A stretch of DNA of 52,814 nucleotides from Flavobacteriaceae bacterium CG_4_10_14_3_um_filter_33_47 (lineage in GTDB: Bacteria; Bacteroidota; Bacteroidia; Flavobacteriales; Flavobacteriaceae). The notes beneath the pieces were generated by a model, which had not been told where the DNA came from, searched no databases, and worked only from the letters and a program-made list of their open reading frames with translations. This document shows, in pieces, positions 18,870 to 28,326 of this stretch; within the stretch, counting starts at the first letter, position 1; each line of letters starts with the position of its first letter. Both the position numbers and the translations under genes were made by a program. The stretch covers positions 1-52,814 of the forward strand of contig PFKE01000010.1 of the NCBI GenBank assembly GCA_002784145.1, in the 5' to 3' direction.

Positions 18870-20276
18870 CTTTTTTAAATAAAACGTTAAACCCTAGTTG
18901 TAAAGATACACTTTGTGCATCATATATGTTTTTATATTCAAAAATATTGTCGGCCATAATGTAAAAATTGACCATTCCAAAATTAGCCGAAAGCCCTAAA
19001 CCTACGTTATAATATGAAAATGAATCTATGGTATAGGTTACTTTGGTTTGCAGGCCATTTAATACTTTTCTAAAATAATAGGTTGTTAAGGCCATTTGTG
19101 ATTGTTTAGGTCGTTTTATACCATATAATTGCAGTCCTATTGCATTTTGATAACCGCTTTTACCCCTTAGACAATCACAATCTTTATATTTCTTTTTACC
19201 AAACGCATAGTTTAATGAAGCATTTAGTTTTACTGGTCGCCATGTGGTATATTTTGTGTTTGTTGTATCTACTTTAAATAAATCATTAAATTCATCTTCA
19301 ATGGCATTCCAATAATCTTCGGCTGTTTGGCCTGCTCCCGTTTCTGGAAACAAAGGGTTTACACCTTCAAAAACGTAATTACCTGAAACTTTATAGTTCT
19401 TTACATCCTTACTATGGCTTATAAATCCAATATCTTGCAAACTACCATCAACCATCCACTGATCTGTTAATTGATAAGTAAACCCCACATCGACACCCAA
19501 TCCTAAATTTGGCCAAAAAAAAATCCGTTTCCTTAAATCCTTGATGGTGCTTTCTGAAGTTGCTCCGTCATTATTTAAACTAGCAATCCCAGACGTTCTT
19601 ACTTCCAAATCTAAATTAAACATATGATTATAAAAATTATTGGTGCCATCAACCGTTACAAAAGAGCCTTTATTGTTTGTGGAATTTATATCCAATAAAC
19701 TGGAATATAGTTTCCCCCTAAACCCTATGGTAAGCTCTTTATTTACTTTTTTGTTAACCCCTACGTGCAACACCGAAATAAGCTCTGCCCTGGCATTAAG
19801 ATGACTGGCATTGAAGACTCTGTTAATGTTTGTTTGATTGCCCTCATAAGCCAAATGGCATAATCTTTAGGGAAATAGGCTATAACATCCAACTCTTGAT
19901 ATAGGCCAAAACTAAGGTATTTATCTTTTTCAAAACGATTTCCAAAGGCAAACCCACCCGAAAAAATCTCCAATTGCTGGTTGATGATAAAAAAATCATT
20001 CGCCTGCATATTATAGATGGCCTTTTCCAACTTTAAGTTAAAATCCAACCCATCGTTTGCAAATAAATTATATATTGTTGCGCCCGAGGTTCCTGCGTTT
20101 ATATGTATTTGAGACAGTAATGGCACGCCAAAATACCCCATGTTGGTTACCTTACCTCCTGGATTTAATAGCAGCGATTGTGGAATTTCAGAAAAGCCAT
20201 AGAGAAGTTGTTTATTTTGTGATGATGCTAAACATGATATCAATATAAAGAAGACGCAAAATTTTCTTATTACCAT
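18859..20276 (-). pseudogene. DUF5723-like outer-membrane beta-barrel protein with a one-base frameshift
   Basis: Two overlapping frames together encode one protein of about 470 residues. Frame one covers 20276 to about 19856, with signal peptide and SQNKQLLYGFSEIPQSLLLNPG, reaching KDYAI. Frame two covers about 19856 to 18859, resuming as LAYEGNQTNINRVFNASH. Adding one T (minus strand) in the TTT run at 19853-19855 restores the frame exactly, with no residue lost. The C-terminal part has barrel-like strands ending in LQLGFNVLF. Either a real recent mutation or a homopolymer error in the assembly. Neighbours on both sides are intact and co-oriented with almost no spacing. Confidence 0.8.
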
Positions 20277-20280
20277 TATA

Positions 20281-20859
20281 TCACGGTTGTATGTTTAAAT
20301 AAAATGTTCCTTTAGATTTTAGGATAATTCTGCCTGGGGTACTTTGATTTATCGGTTCTCCAGAAAGTATATTTAAAGTAAAGACTAGTTTGGTGGTGTT
20401 TTTTAGGGCTGTTAAAAAATTACCTTCAAAAACTTCAATATGCTCGTTCACCACATCACTATTATCTGGCGAAGCCACTGAAGAAAATGAAAATGTATGA
20501 CGTATTTGGTTGAAATCATCCAACATATCCACTTGCACTTGAAACCCTCTGTTAATGGAATTGGTTGTTTGAAATAGAAACTCGGCTTTTTCAAGATAAT
20601 CAATAACAAACTCATCATTAAAAACATCGATATTTGCTGAATCTTGAAGCCCTGAAATCTCTGTACCATTGACCAGAAACCTATTAGCTGGTTCATTAAT
20701 AAACACTAAACTAGATTCTATTACAGGTGTTAACTGAATGTTATTTACCTGATTAAAATCGACCTCTTTGGTACAAGATGTCGATACCAAAACAATGATA
20801 AGAGTTATTATAAGGTATTTGAAAACTTTTATAAACATGGTACTTTTAAACGAAAACAT
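20281..20859 (-). CDS. Lipoprotein of unknown function, first gene of the envelope operon
   Basis: 192-residue protein with a hydrophobic signal and lipobox (LVSTSC) followed by TKEVDFNQ. ATG 20838 (MFIKVF) may be the true start. The mature part is beta-rich, without recognised catalytic motifs. It ends 4 bp before the DUF5723-like gene. The trio lipoprotein, barrel and periplasmic coiled-coil protein looks like one envelope unit. Function unknown. Confidence 0.8.
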   Translation of the reverse strand: MFSFKSTMFIKVFKYLIITLIIVLVSTSCTKEVDFNQVNNIQLTPVIESSLVFINEPANRFLVNGTEISGLQDSANIDVFNDEFVIDYLEKAEFLFQTTNSINRGFQVQVDMLDDFNQIRHTFSFSSVASPDNSDVVNEHIEVFEGNFLTALKNTTKLVFTLNILSGEPINQSTPGRIILKSKGTFYLNIQP

Positions 20860-20876
20860 GGATAACTTAGTATTTA

Positions 20877-21566
20877 CTAAAGATATTTTTTAAGGTGAAT
20901 TAAATTATCTATTTGTTTAATTTGGCCTTCAAAACTTTGATTGGTAACATTAAAAAAGATGGCATCCATACCAATATTAACGGCTCCCAGAATATCGGCT
21001 TCATAATTATCGCCAATCATAATGCTTTGATTAGCCTTTGTTTTGGCCACATCAACCGCATAATTAAAAATCTTGGGATTGGGTTTCTTTACCCCTACGT
21101 GTTCTGAATTGGTTACCGTTTTAAAGAAATGATCAATTTTAGAATGTGTCAATTTTTTTTGTTGAACTTCCTCAAAGCCGTTGGTAATGATGTGCAGATG
21201 ATAGTTGGCACTTAAATAATTGAGAATATCTACCGTGTTTTCAAAAAGGTGGTTAAAGGTGGTTAAATGGGTTATGTAATCTTCAGAAAGTTTATAGATC
21301 ATCTCTTTAGACATGCTAACATCCATGGCCAAAAAAGCATCCTGTAACCTTCCAAAACGTAGGGATGTTTTGTCTATTTTTTCTTCTCGATATAATTTCC
21401 AATAGGCTAAATTAATAGGTTCGTACAGTGCCAGAAAGGTTTTAGTATCGATGTCTATATGGTTCAGCATAAAAATCTTTTCAAAGGTCAATGCCGAATT
21501 TTTATCAAAATCCCATAGGGTATGATCTAAATCAAAGAAAATATCGGTGATGTTGTTTAGTTTCAT
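20877..21566 (-). CDS. yjjG: HAD-family phosphatase, YjjG-type nucleotidase
   Basis: 229 residues of the haloacid dehalogenase superfamily. Motif I is FFDLDHTLWDF (nucleophile Asp12, acid Asp14), motif II is HIITNGF, and motifs III and IV are KKPNPKIF and MIGDNYEADILGA. An alpha-helical cap lies between motifs I and II. The whole pattern matches YjjG, which dephosphorylates non-canonical pyrimidine nucleotides. Closely related HAD phosphatases cannot be excluded on sequence reading alone. Confidence 0.88.
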   Translation of the reverse strand: MKLNNITDIFFDLDHTLWDFDKNSALTFEKIFMLNHIDIDTKTFLALYEPINLAYWKLYREEKIDKTSLRFGRLQDAFLAMDVSMSKEMIYKLSEDYITHLTTFNHLFENTVDILNYLSANYHLHIITNGFEEVQQKKLTHSKIDHFFKTVTNSEHVGVKKPNPKIFNYAVDVAKTKANQSIMIGDNYEADILGAVNIGMDAIFFNVTNQSFEGQIKQIDNLIHLKKYL

Positions 21567-21682
21567 CTGTCTTTATTTAATGTTTTTAATTGTCAATCTC
21601 GATAACTATCGGAAGGAATGCCCAAACAATCATTTTCACCTGTGTGTGAATGTAATTCTTTAGGGTGTATCATGGCTATGTT

Positions 21683-23038
21683 TTAGTGTTTTGTTAATGT
21701 GTTGCCACTGGCCGAATCTAAAACCAGATTAAACAAGTCTTTAAAACCTTTCCATCGGTCCAGATCGCTAAAGGTATAGTTGTGAAAAACCGGAACAAAC
21801 ACGCCATCCACTTTTTTTACTTCATCTATGAGCTCATTTAACTCTTTTTTCTTGTCTAAAATTGACTTTGTTTTTAGCAAGGCGTAATCCATTAAATGAT
21901 ACGACCATATTTTTAAAGGTGTTTGCACTTCATAATCTAAATCGTAAAACAAAAACGGCGTACAGGTACCTGCCCTAAACCCCAGTTGGTTAACATACCC
22001 CATGGTATAATCTTCCAGCACCTCAAGCTCAATAAGGGTTCTATAGGTTTCTGGCAGATTGAGTTTTGAAAATGACTGTCTGGAGGCCGTTAAAGAGGTA
22101 TTGATAATGGATTCCATGCGCAACTTTTCTTTTTTCAAAATCAAGGGGTCATGAATGGCAAAATACGAAGCTTTTAATCCTACCGTTCCATAGTCGGCCA
22201 CTTGTTTTATAAGGGATGCAAATTTCTTTTTATTGGGATTAATTCCTTTATCATAGGTAGAATAGTCGCCTATTAAAAAAAAGAACAGGAACTTATATTT
22301 GGTTTGCTTTTGTTTATTAATGAGGTATTTAAAAGTGTCAAACGGGTCATGCTTAAAGTTTAAAATCACCATATACCGGTAATACAGACGTTTAAATTTA
22401 AACGCTATCAAATCTTTGAAGGTGCCTCCTAAGGTTCTTAAAATGCCTTTTAGCTTAAAATTATAAGCCATAGGAACATCAATGATGGGTTTAATGCCAT
22501 AGGTTCTTTTAGGAAAATGAAAATCGGGATATTGACTTTGCAGTTTATCTCTAAACTTATAAGCCCAAATATCAACCACTGGCTGATGTAAAAAACCATG
22601 TTTGTATGCCATGCTTTCGGTAGCCGCAAATCTTCCATACTCGTCATTAACATGTGGCAAATACTCTTCGTATCTGGACAGCATGTAAAAAGACGCCGCA
22701 AAGATATCAAACGGAATGGCGCTTTTTTCGCCGTTAAAAAAAAAACATTTCGTGTTTTCCCAGATATGCACATTGATTTCAATGTCCGAGAGTCCCTGTT
22801 CAAACAAAATCTCATGACTTTTTATAAAAACCTCACTGCCCAATGGCTGTTTGGTGTATGAAATTTTTAAACTGGTATGGGCTATAAATTCTTCAACGGT
22901 GCTTGTAAAAGCAACTTCAATACCCAGTACTCTGGTACAGATATGTTTAAAAACATAGCGTATTCTTGGGGTTATTTTATGGGTGTAAACTAACAGCATA
23001 GGGTTTGCAAATTCCAAATTAAAAGTAACAAATTCCAA
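21683..23038 (-). CDS. Polysaccharide deacetylase-like protein
   Basis: About 440-450 residues. An N-terminal domain (about 1-150, including a SRYEEY motif) precedes a deacetylase-like barrel with IIDVPMAYNFK (normally a metal-site DxD region), TVGLKASYFA and GFRAGTCTPFLFYD segments. ATG 23002 (MLLVYTH) is a more natural start than 23038. The canonical HxxxH of NodB enzymes is not evident, and expected metal ligands look replaced (DVPMAYNF, VGLKASY instead of the usual IGxHxS). The protein may therefore bind rather than deacetylate. Related proteins occur widely in Bacteroidota. Confidence 0.75.
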   Translation of the reverse strand: MEFVTFNLEFANPMLLVYTHKITPRIRYVFKHICTRVLGIEVAFTSTVEEFIAHTSLKISYTKQPLGSEVFIKSHEILFEQGLSDIEINVHIWENTKCFFFNGEKSAIPFDIFAASFYMLSRYEEYLPHVNDEYGRFAATESMAYKHGFLHQPVVDIWAYKFRDKLQSQYPDFHFPKRTYGIKPIIDVPMAYNFKLKGILRTLGGTFKDLIAFKFKRLYYRYMVILNFKHDPFDTFKYLINKQKQTKYKFLFFFLIGDYSTYDKGINPNKKKFASLIKQVADYGTVGLKASYFAIHDPLILKKEKLRMESIINTSLTASRQSFSKLNLPETYRTLIELEVLEDYTMGYVNQLGFRAGTCTPFLFYDLDYEVQTPLKIWSYHLMDYALLKTKSILDKKKELNELIDEVKKVDGVFVPVFHNYTFSDLDRWKGFKDLFNLVLDSASGNTLTKH

Positions 23039-23095
23039 AGGTTATCCTGTGATTTTTTTTGGAATTTAGAGTTTGAACCTTGTTTTTTTTGATTT

Positions 23096-23794
23096 TTAAA
23101 GAAGGTTTTCATCGGCAAAACTAAAGTATGCCTTTTCTGTAACAATTAGGTGGTCCAATACTTTTATATCTAAACTTTCTGAAGCATGTTTTAGTTTTTG
23201 GGTGAGTTGCTTATCGGCTTCACTGGGTTTTAAGGTGCCAGACGGATGGTTATGCACCAATACAAGACTGGTGGCACCTACTTCTAAGGCTTGTTTAAGC
23301 ACTAGCCTAACATCTACCAAAGTGCCTGTAATGCCGCCTTTACTCAATTGATTTTTTTGAATGACTTTATTGGCGTTGTTTAAATATATAATCCAAAACT
23401 CTTCATGCTGCAATTCGCCCAGCATGGGTTGCATGAGTTCAAATACCGAGGCACTGGAGGCGATTTTTTTTTGTTGCAGGGCTTCTTCACCACGTCGTCG
23501 CCGTCCCAACTCTAAAGCCGCCACAATGGTGATGGCTTTGGCTTCGCCTATGCCTTTAAAGGCCATCAGTTGTTTGATGGATAGTTTTCCTAAGGCGTTT
23601 AGGTTATTATCGACACTTGCCAAAATGCGTTTGCATAAATCAACCGCACTTTCTTCTTTATTGCCTGAGCCTATTAAAATGGCCACCAACTCGGCATCAC
23701 TTAAAGCCGCTTTGCCTTTATACAGTAATTTTTCTCGTGGTTGGTCATCTTGAGACCAATTTTTAATAGAGAATGAGGTAGGTTTTTCTTGCAT
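23096..23794 (-). CDS. radC: RadC-family protein with JAB/MPN+ metalloprotease-like domain
   Basis: 232 residues. An N-terminal helix-hairpin-helix region (MAFKGIGEAKAITIVAALELGRR) precedes the MPN+ domain with HNHPSGTLKPSEAD, which carries the His-x-His and Asp zinc ligands. The family is traditionally linked to DNA repair, but its role is unsettled. Length and motifs are complete. Confidence 0.95.
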   Translation of the reverse strand: MQEKPTSFSIKNWSQDDQPREKLLYKGKAALSDAELVAILIGSGNKEESAVDLCKRILASVDNNLNALGKLSIKQLMAFKGIGEAKAITIVAALELGRRRRGEEALQQKKIASSASVFELMQPMLGELQHEEFWIIYLNNANKVIQKNQLSKGGITGTLVDVRLVLKQALEVGATSLVLVHNHPSGTLKPSEADKQLTQKLKHASESLDIKVLDHLIVTEKAYFSFADENLL

Positions 23795-23879
23795 TTGATA
23801 AAGATAAATATTGTTAATTTATAAATCAACAAAGCTTGATTTAAAATCAGGGCAAACTTATAAACTTTTGAAACTGTTT

Positions 23880-23940
23880 ACCGCAAATTCGCTAATTAAA
23901 AAATATAGCCTTTGAAATAAATAATTGGCGGATTTGCGGT
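23880..23940. repeat. Long imperfect inverted repeat upstream of radC
   Basis: An 18-bp arm at 23880-23897 (starts ACCGCAAAT) pairs with 23923-23940 (ends ATTTGCGGT) with two G-T type mismatches and a 25-base loop. It lies in the 326-bp gap between radC and the VF530 gene, which holds no other recognised feature. Similar AATTTGCGG/GAATTCGTGG strings are scattered nearby (24028-24041), so this may be a dispersed repeat family. Confidence 0.6.
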
Positions 23941-24120
23941 TTAATTTCGGTATATAACCTTCTAAACTACCTTATCAATTAAGAAAACCCGTTGGTTTTT
24001 TAAAGCTATTTAATATAATAGAAAATTTGTGAATTCGTGGCAAAAAAAGCCTGAGCTTGCCCTAGATATAAAATCTTTATCCTTTGGCATCATGCACCAT
24101 GGATTAAATGCTGACGAAAT

Positions 24121-24342
24121 TTATCGCCTTTTCAACATTTTTAAATACATAATCTCCACTTTGGCTCGTGCCCATGGGGTTTTGCGTAAAAATGTTAAGC
24201 TGGATTTTATGGAAGGGTTATCATTAAAACACTTGATATTGATGGTATGACCCATATATTCCCACCCGTAATGCGCCACCAAATCAGTGACGATTTTTTT
24301 TAAAGTAATGCCATGTAACGGATTATTGGCCTGTGTCTCCAT
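24121..24342 (-). CDS. VF530-type (DUF2132) small DNA-binding protein
   Basis: 73 residues with the full family signature: [40 protein letters not shown], then [17 protein letters not shown]530-type proteins are small and proposed to bind DNA; the cellular role is unknown. The gene overlaps the one before it by 20 bp and follows rhlE, so all three are likely co-transcribed. Confidence 0.88.
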   Translation of the reverse strand: METQANNPLHGITLKKIVTDLVAHYGWEYMGHTINIKCFNDNPSIKSSLTFLRKTPWARAKVEIMYLKMLKRR

Positions 24343-24547
24343 GTATTAAGCGTTTAATTTTTACAGCCTTTTCAAAATGGTTTAACTTGTGGGTCATGAT
24401 CCACCATTCGGCTGCTTCCATTAATAACTCTGGGCGGTCGTTTTTATTGGAGAAAAAGGCATAAAAAGAAACCCCTACTTGGTCTCCCTTTTTAGCTATT
24501 TTTTTATCACATCCTTTTAAAATGATGTCTTTTAATAGGTCTTGCAC
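24323..24547 (-). CDS. Small conserved protein, probably DUF6500 family
   Basis: 74 residues: [20 protein letters not shown], a [18 protein letters not shown] centre and a helical [20 protein letters not shown] end. I recall this pattern as DUF6500, without a known function. It lies 5 bp after rhlE and overlaps the VF530 gene, which supports that it is real. No catalytic motif seen. Confidence 0.75.
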   Translation of the reverse strand: MQDLLKDIILKGCDKKIAKKGDQVGVSFYAFFSNKNDRPELLMEAAEWWIMTHKLNHFEKAVKIKRLIHGDTGQ

Positions 24548-24552
24548 GTTTG

Positions 24553-25821
24553 TTAATATCTTCGTTTACTGGTATTGCGTCGTCTGGAGCTATTGCCACC
24601 GGCCTGTTTGGCACTTGAACTGGCTTTAGACCTGTTGCCGCCGCCGCACTGTTGTTTCTTTTCAGGGTCGGTAGAAGCATTGGGGTCGGGTTCAAACCCT
24701 TCTACAATCTCCACTGGAAATTTCATCCCTACCAAGGTTTCAATATCACGCAAAAACGTGGTTTCATCGGCACTGACCAAAGATAGGGCTTCGCCACTGG
24801 CACCTGCTCTACCCGTTCGGCCTATTCTATGCACGTAATCTTCAGGAATGTTGGGCAATTCAAAATTTATCACATGGGGCAATAAGGGAATGTCCAAACC
24901 TCTGGCGGCAATATCGGTAGCTACCAATACTCTAATGGTGCTTGCTTTAAACCCACTCAAGGCCTTGGTTCTGGCACCTTGACTTTTATTGCCATGGATG
25001 GCCGAGGCGGTAATGCCGGCACTTTGCATTTTTTCGCAAAGCTTGTTGGCGCCATGTTTGGTACGGGTAAATACCAAGACCTGTTTCCAGTTGCATTCTG
25101 AAATTAATTTGATAATCAGGCCTGTTTTTAAGCCTTTGGCCACTCGGTAAACTTTTTGTGAGATGGCTTCAACCGTGGTGTTTTCGGGTGTAGCCTCCAC
25201 ATGTACTGGATGGTTTAAAATACCATGTGCCAATTTTTTGATATCGGTCGAAAAGGTTGCCGAAAACATCAGGTTTTGTCGTTTGGCCGGCATGAGTTTG
25301 ATAATGCGTTCTATATCTCGCAAAAAACCCATGTCTAGCATGCGGTCTGCTTCGTCAAGCACTAAAATTTCTACTTTTGAAAGCGATAACATGCCTTGAT
25401 TGTGCAAATCGAGGAGTCGTCCTGGTGTGGCTACCAACACATCAACCCCTTGACGCAATAAGTTGACCTGTGGGTTTTGATTGACGCCGCCAAATATTAC
25501 GGCCGACCGTATGTCCAGAAACACACTGTATTCTTTAACATTTTCATACACTTGGGCTGCCAGCTCACGCGTTGGGGTAAGCACTAAGGCACGCACCGGG
25601 CGTTGTCTTAAAGGTTGCCCTTGCGATAACAATTGAAGTAACGGCAAGGTAAACCCTGCTGTTTTTCCAGTACCTGTTTGCGCCGAGGCCAACATATCTT
25701 TACCTTCTAAAATAGGTGGAATGGCTTTTTGTTGTATGGGACTTGGTGTGGTATATCCTTTTTTGCTAACTGCTTTTAGCAAGGCCTCAGATAAGCCTAA
25801 TTGATTGAATAACATATACAT
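24553..25821 (-). CDS. rhlE: DEAD-box RNA helicase, RhlE type
   Basis: About 420 residues. Q motif ([11 protein letters not shown]), Walker A ([10 protein letters not shown]), motif Ib ([10 protein letters not shown]), DEAD box ([13 protein letters not shown]), SAT (MFSATF), then the second RecA domain with [10 protein letters not shown]. The short C-terminal tail is rich in Gly, Ser, Arg and Lys, as in RhlE proteins. The likely start is ATG 25815 (MLFNQLGL). It acts in RNA remodelling (ribosome assembly or RNA decay) in the cytoplasm. Confidence 0.93.
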   Translation of the reverse strand: MYMLFNQLGLSEALLKAVSKKGYTTPSPIQQKAIPPILEGKDMLASAQTGTGKTAGFTLPLLQLLSQGQPLRQRPVRALVLTPTRELAAQVYENVKEYSVFLDIRSAVIFGGVNQNPQVNLLRQGVDVLVATPGRLLDLHNQGMLSLSKVEILVLDEADRMLDMGFLRDIERIIKLMPAKRQNLMFSATFSTDIKKLAHGILNHPVHVEATPENTTVEAISQKVYRVAKGLKTGLIIKLISECNWKQVLVFTRTKHGANKLCEKMQSAGITASAIHGNKSQGARTKALSGFKASTIRVLVATDIAARGLDIPLLPHVINFELPNIPEDYVHRIGRTGRAGASGEALSLVSADETTFLRDIETLVGMKFPVEIVEGFEPDPNASTDPEKKQQCGGGNRSKASSSAKQAGGNSSRRRNTSKRRY

Positions 25822-26080
25822 TATTTGGTAAATGACCGCCTAATGGTAACTGTCATTTTTTTATTAAGGTGCAAAGGTACTGTTTAAAAAGTTATAATGT
25901 TATAAACTTAAAAAGTTTAATTTTGCTAACACCATAATGCATTAAGGCAACAAAAACTTTTCCCAAAGCTTAATTACATAATGTGACATTATAGTGTATA
26001 AAGAAATACCCTGCAACTAATCAAAATCTTGGATGCACTATAATAGTATTATGTTTAATTATTGCTTATTAATGCTTTTA

Positions 26081-26275
26081 TACTGGAAAACATTTGCAAT
26101 TTAGCATACTATACTGGAAAATAGCATGTCATTTTTAGTGAATAAATACGTTTACTGGAAAGTTAAAAACACATTAAAAAAACCTTTATAATGGAAAAGA
26201 TTTGCAACTATATGTGTTTTAATGGAAATTAATGACCATTTTTGAGTTGTAAAAGCAATTCTAATGGAAAATAAC
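26081..26275. repeat. Six-copy TACTGGAAA/TAATGGAAA array in two diverged 109-bp units
   Basis: TACTGGAAA occurs near 26081, 26112 and 26153; TAATGGAAA near 26189, 26219 and 26262. Spacing is about 31 and 41 bp in the first set and 30 and 42 bp in the second, and each copy has its partner about 109 bp downstream. Flanks also match: the 26081 and 26189 copies both run into ATTTGCAA, and the copies at 26112 and 26262 into AAATA(G/A)CAT. This reads as a tandem duplication of about 109 bp that has diverged. It lies beside the broken integrase. The stretch from 25822 to 26080 holds nothing else I recognise. Confidence 0.7.
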
Positions 26276-26328
26276 ATACCTATCCACTTGCAAGAAGTAA
26301 TATTTGCTTCAAGCGATACAGCCATAAG

Positions 26329-26793
26329 CAGAAAAATATCACTTGCCTTTATTTTAGCTGTTAGAAACCTTTTTAAGTATCGCTCTGTGGTATAATAATT
26401 TTTTAATGTTCCGAACTTTAGAACAGTTTTCATGTTGGTGTTATGATAGTCAACCAAATCCAACAACGTTTTTTGGTCGTCGTCCTCCCCTAAATATCGT
26501 GCCTTAATGGATTAAGCAGTTACAAGTTTAAATTCGGAAAGCAATTGTTTCTGACACTCCAATAAGTCAGCGTACACCTGATCCAAATAAGCATTCAATG
26601 CTGTAGCATTCGGAGTTCTTGGTTTTGCCCTTTTTGCTATCGGATCCCAATAGGTAACCGATAGGTAACGCTTCAAACTGATTTCAGCCCGTTTTCCGTT
26701 GACGGTTATACGGGCATAAAGAGGTGCAATATCGTCTTTTTTTTTGGCTGCACTCAACCAAAAATGTATACTAAAAGTCTTTGAAGTCTGCAT
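26329..26793 (-). pseudogene. Tyrosine-recombinase (integrase) remnant, N-terminal part only
   Basis: The first 93 codons (MQTSKTFSIHFWLSAAKKKDD ... KRYLSVTYWDPIAKRAKPR) form the arm-binding domain typical of Bacteroidota site-specific integrases. A TAA at 26512-26514 interrupts, and the same frame continues with SIKARYLGEDDDQKTLLDLV and HNTNMKTVLKFGTLKNYYTT, the start of the core-binding domain. Homology ends near 26329 (KASDIFL). The catalytic domain with its R-H-R-Y residues is absent. It is therefore inactive, a scar of an element that probably inserted at the nearby tRNA-Pro. Confidence 0.8.
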
Positions 26794-26814
26794 GTGCTCT
26801 CACTTTAATGAATA

Positions 26815-26855
26815 TTCGATTTGTTTGCGAAAGTCAAATCGAAGCGAAAGTCAAA
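26815..26855. repeat. Interlocked inverted and direct repeats upstream of the integrase remnant
   Basis: TTCGATTTG (26815-26823) and CAAATCGAA (26835-26843) form a perfect 9-bp inverted repeat. GCGAAAGTCAAA occurs at 26827-26838 and again at 26844-26855. Repeats of this kind next to an integrase often mark recombinase or excisionase binding sites, which is inferred here. Confidence 0.6.
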
Positions 26856-26897
26856 CACTAATGAACTACCAATGTAGTGAAAAATTTTGTATCTTTT

Positions 26898-26918
26898 TAG
26901 GTAACCGAATAGGTAACC
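26898..26918 (+). repeat. Paired TAGGTAACC repeat near the tRNA
   Basis: TAGGTAACC occurs at 26898-26906 and 26910-26918 (12-bp pitch). A similar pair, TAGGTAAC at 26651 and 26662 (11-bp pitch), lies inside the integrase remnant in the same orientation. Four copies within 270 bp of an integrase and a tRNA suggest arm-type binding sites of the lost element. Confidence 0.5.
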
Positions 26919-27016
26919 TGCCAATTGATTTTAAAGCTATTCTTATGAAATCATAAAAAATGTAAATATTTGATTTTCATAAAATTAACTATTTTTTGAT
27001 ATCCATTGATACCCTA

Positions 27017-27094
<78 letters not shown>

Positions 27095-27184
27095 TTTAAA
27101 AAACAGTTTTCAAAGAAACATATTTTTATATAAATACAAGAGCCAATGCGTTTAAACTTTGACTTTTTCTTTATGTAGTTTTTT

Positions 27185-28171
27185 TTAATTATATGTAGAC
27201 GTTGAGGCTTCAAAAGTAGAGTCTTTGGCCGCTAAATAGCGCTCTGCATCTAAAGCTGCCATGCACCCTGTTCCTGCAGCAGTAATAGCTTGTCTGTAAA
27301 CATGATCTGCAGCATCACCAGAGACAAAAACTCCAGGAACATTAGTTTTAGAAGTTCCTGGCTTATTAATAATATAACCTGTTTTGTCCAACTCTAAATA
27401 ATCTTTAAAAATATCTGTATTTGGCTTGTGACCAATGGCAACAAAGAATCCTGTTGATGGAATTTCATGCTTTTCGTTAGTCTTATTATTAAAAACTCTT
27501 ACACCAGTAACCACTTGTCCATCTCCTAAAACCTCATCAGTCTCTGTATTAAATAAAATCTCGATATTTTCAGTTTTTTTAACTCTATCAGCCATAATTT
27601 TTGAAGCTCTAAATTCATCTCTTCTTACAATCATAGTCACTTTTTTACAAAGTTTGGATAGGTAATGTGCTTCTTCACATGCAGAATCTCCAGCTCCTAC
27701 AATAACAACCTCTTGATTTCTATAGAAAAACCCATCACAAACAGCACAGGCAGAAACACCTCCACCTAGCTTTAAGTATTTTTGTTCAGAATCTAAACCT
27801 AAGTATTTTGCAGAAGCACCCGTTGAGATAATGATGGTTTCGCAATGAATTTTTTTGGTATCATTAACCCAAACTTTATGAATGTCTCCTGAAAAATCTA
27901 CTTTAGTTACCCATCCATCACGCACATCTGCTTCAAATCGCTCTGCTTGCTTTTGTAACTCCATCATCATTTCTGGTCCTGTTATACCATCTGGATAACC
28001 AGGAAAATTTTCAACCTCATTGGTTGTTGTTAATTGGCCTCCAGGTTGCATACCTTGATACAATACGGGTTTCATATTTGCTCTTGCAGCATAGATTGCC
28101 GCTGTATATCCTGCAGGTCCTGACCCTATAATTAAACATTTTACTTTTTCTACACTTTCATTCATAATCAA
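27185..28171 (-). CDS. trxB: Thioredoxin reductase (NADPH)
   Basis: About 326 residues. FAD-binding GSGPAGYTAAIYAARA, redox-active pair Cys142/Cys145 in CAVCDGFF, NADPH-binding GAGDSACEEA, and a C-terminal FAD motif (VFVSGDAADHVYRQ). It transfers electrons from NADPH to thioredoxin in the cytoplasm. ATG 28165 (MNESVE) is an alternative start. Length and motifs are complete. Confidence 0.95.
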   Translation of the reverse strand: MIMNESVEKVKCLIIGSGPAGYTAAIYAARANMKPVLYQGMQPGGQLTTTNEVENFPGYPDGITGPEMMMELQKQAERFEADVRDGWVTKVDFSGDIHKVWVNDTKKIHCETIIISTGASAKYLGLDSEQKYLKLGGGVSACAVCDGFFYRNQEVVIVGAGDSACEEAHYLSKLCKKVTMIVRRDEFRASKIMADRVKKTENIEILFNTETDEVLGDGQVVTGVRVFNNKTNEKHEIPSTGFFVAIGHKPNTDIFKDYLELDKTGYIINKPGTSKTNVPGVFVSGDAADHVYRQAITAAGTGCMAALDAERYLAAKDSTFEASTSTYN

Positions 28172-28326
28172 ATAAATTTAACTATCACAAAAGTAGAATT
28201 TTTAAAGGAAAACTTTCGCTCAATTTATCAAAACTTACTATCCTTTTATAATATCTTCTTATTCATTTAGTTATTCACATTTTTTTTGTAAATTGTATAT
28301 CAATCAACTACAAAATTAAATTCTAT

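Noticed and set aside
24029-24250. Plus-strand frame of 73 codons
   Set aside because: It is mostly antisense to the well-supported VF530 gene and matches nothing I recognise.
26081-26275. Regularly spaced repeats that might be a CRISPR array
   Set aside because: The repeat core is only 9 bp, spacing alternates near 30 and 41 bp, the intervening sequences are themselves duplicated, and no cas genes are in the window.
26152-26466. Frame of 104 codons as a separate gene
   Set aside because: Its first half continues the integrase frame after an in-frame stop and the second half runs through noncoding repeats.
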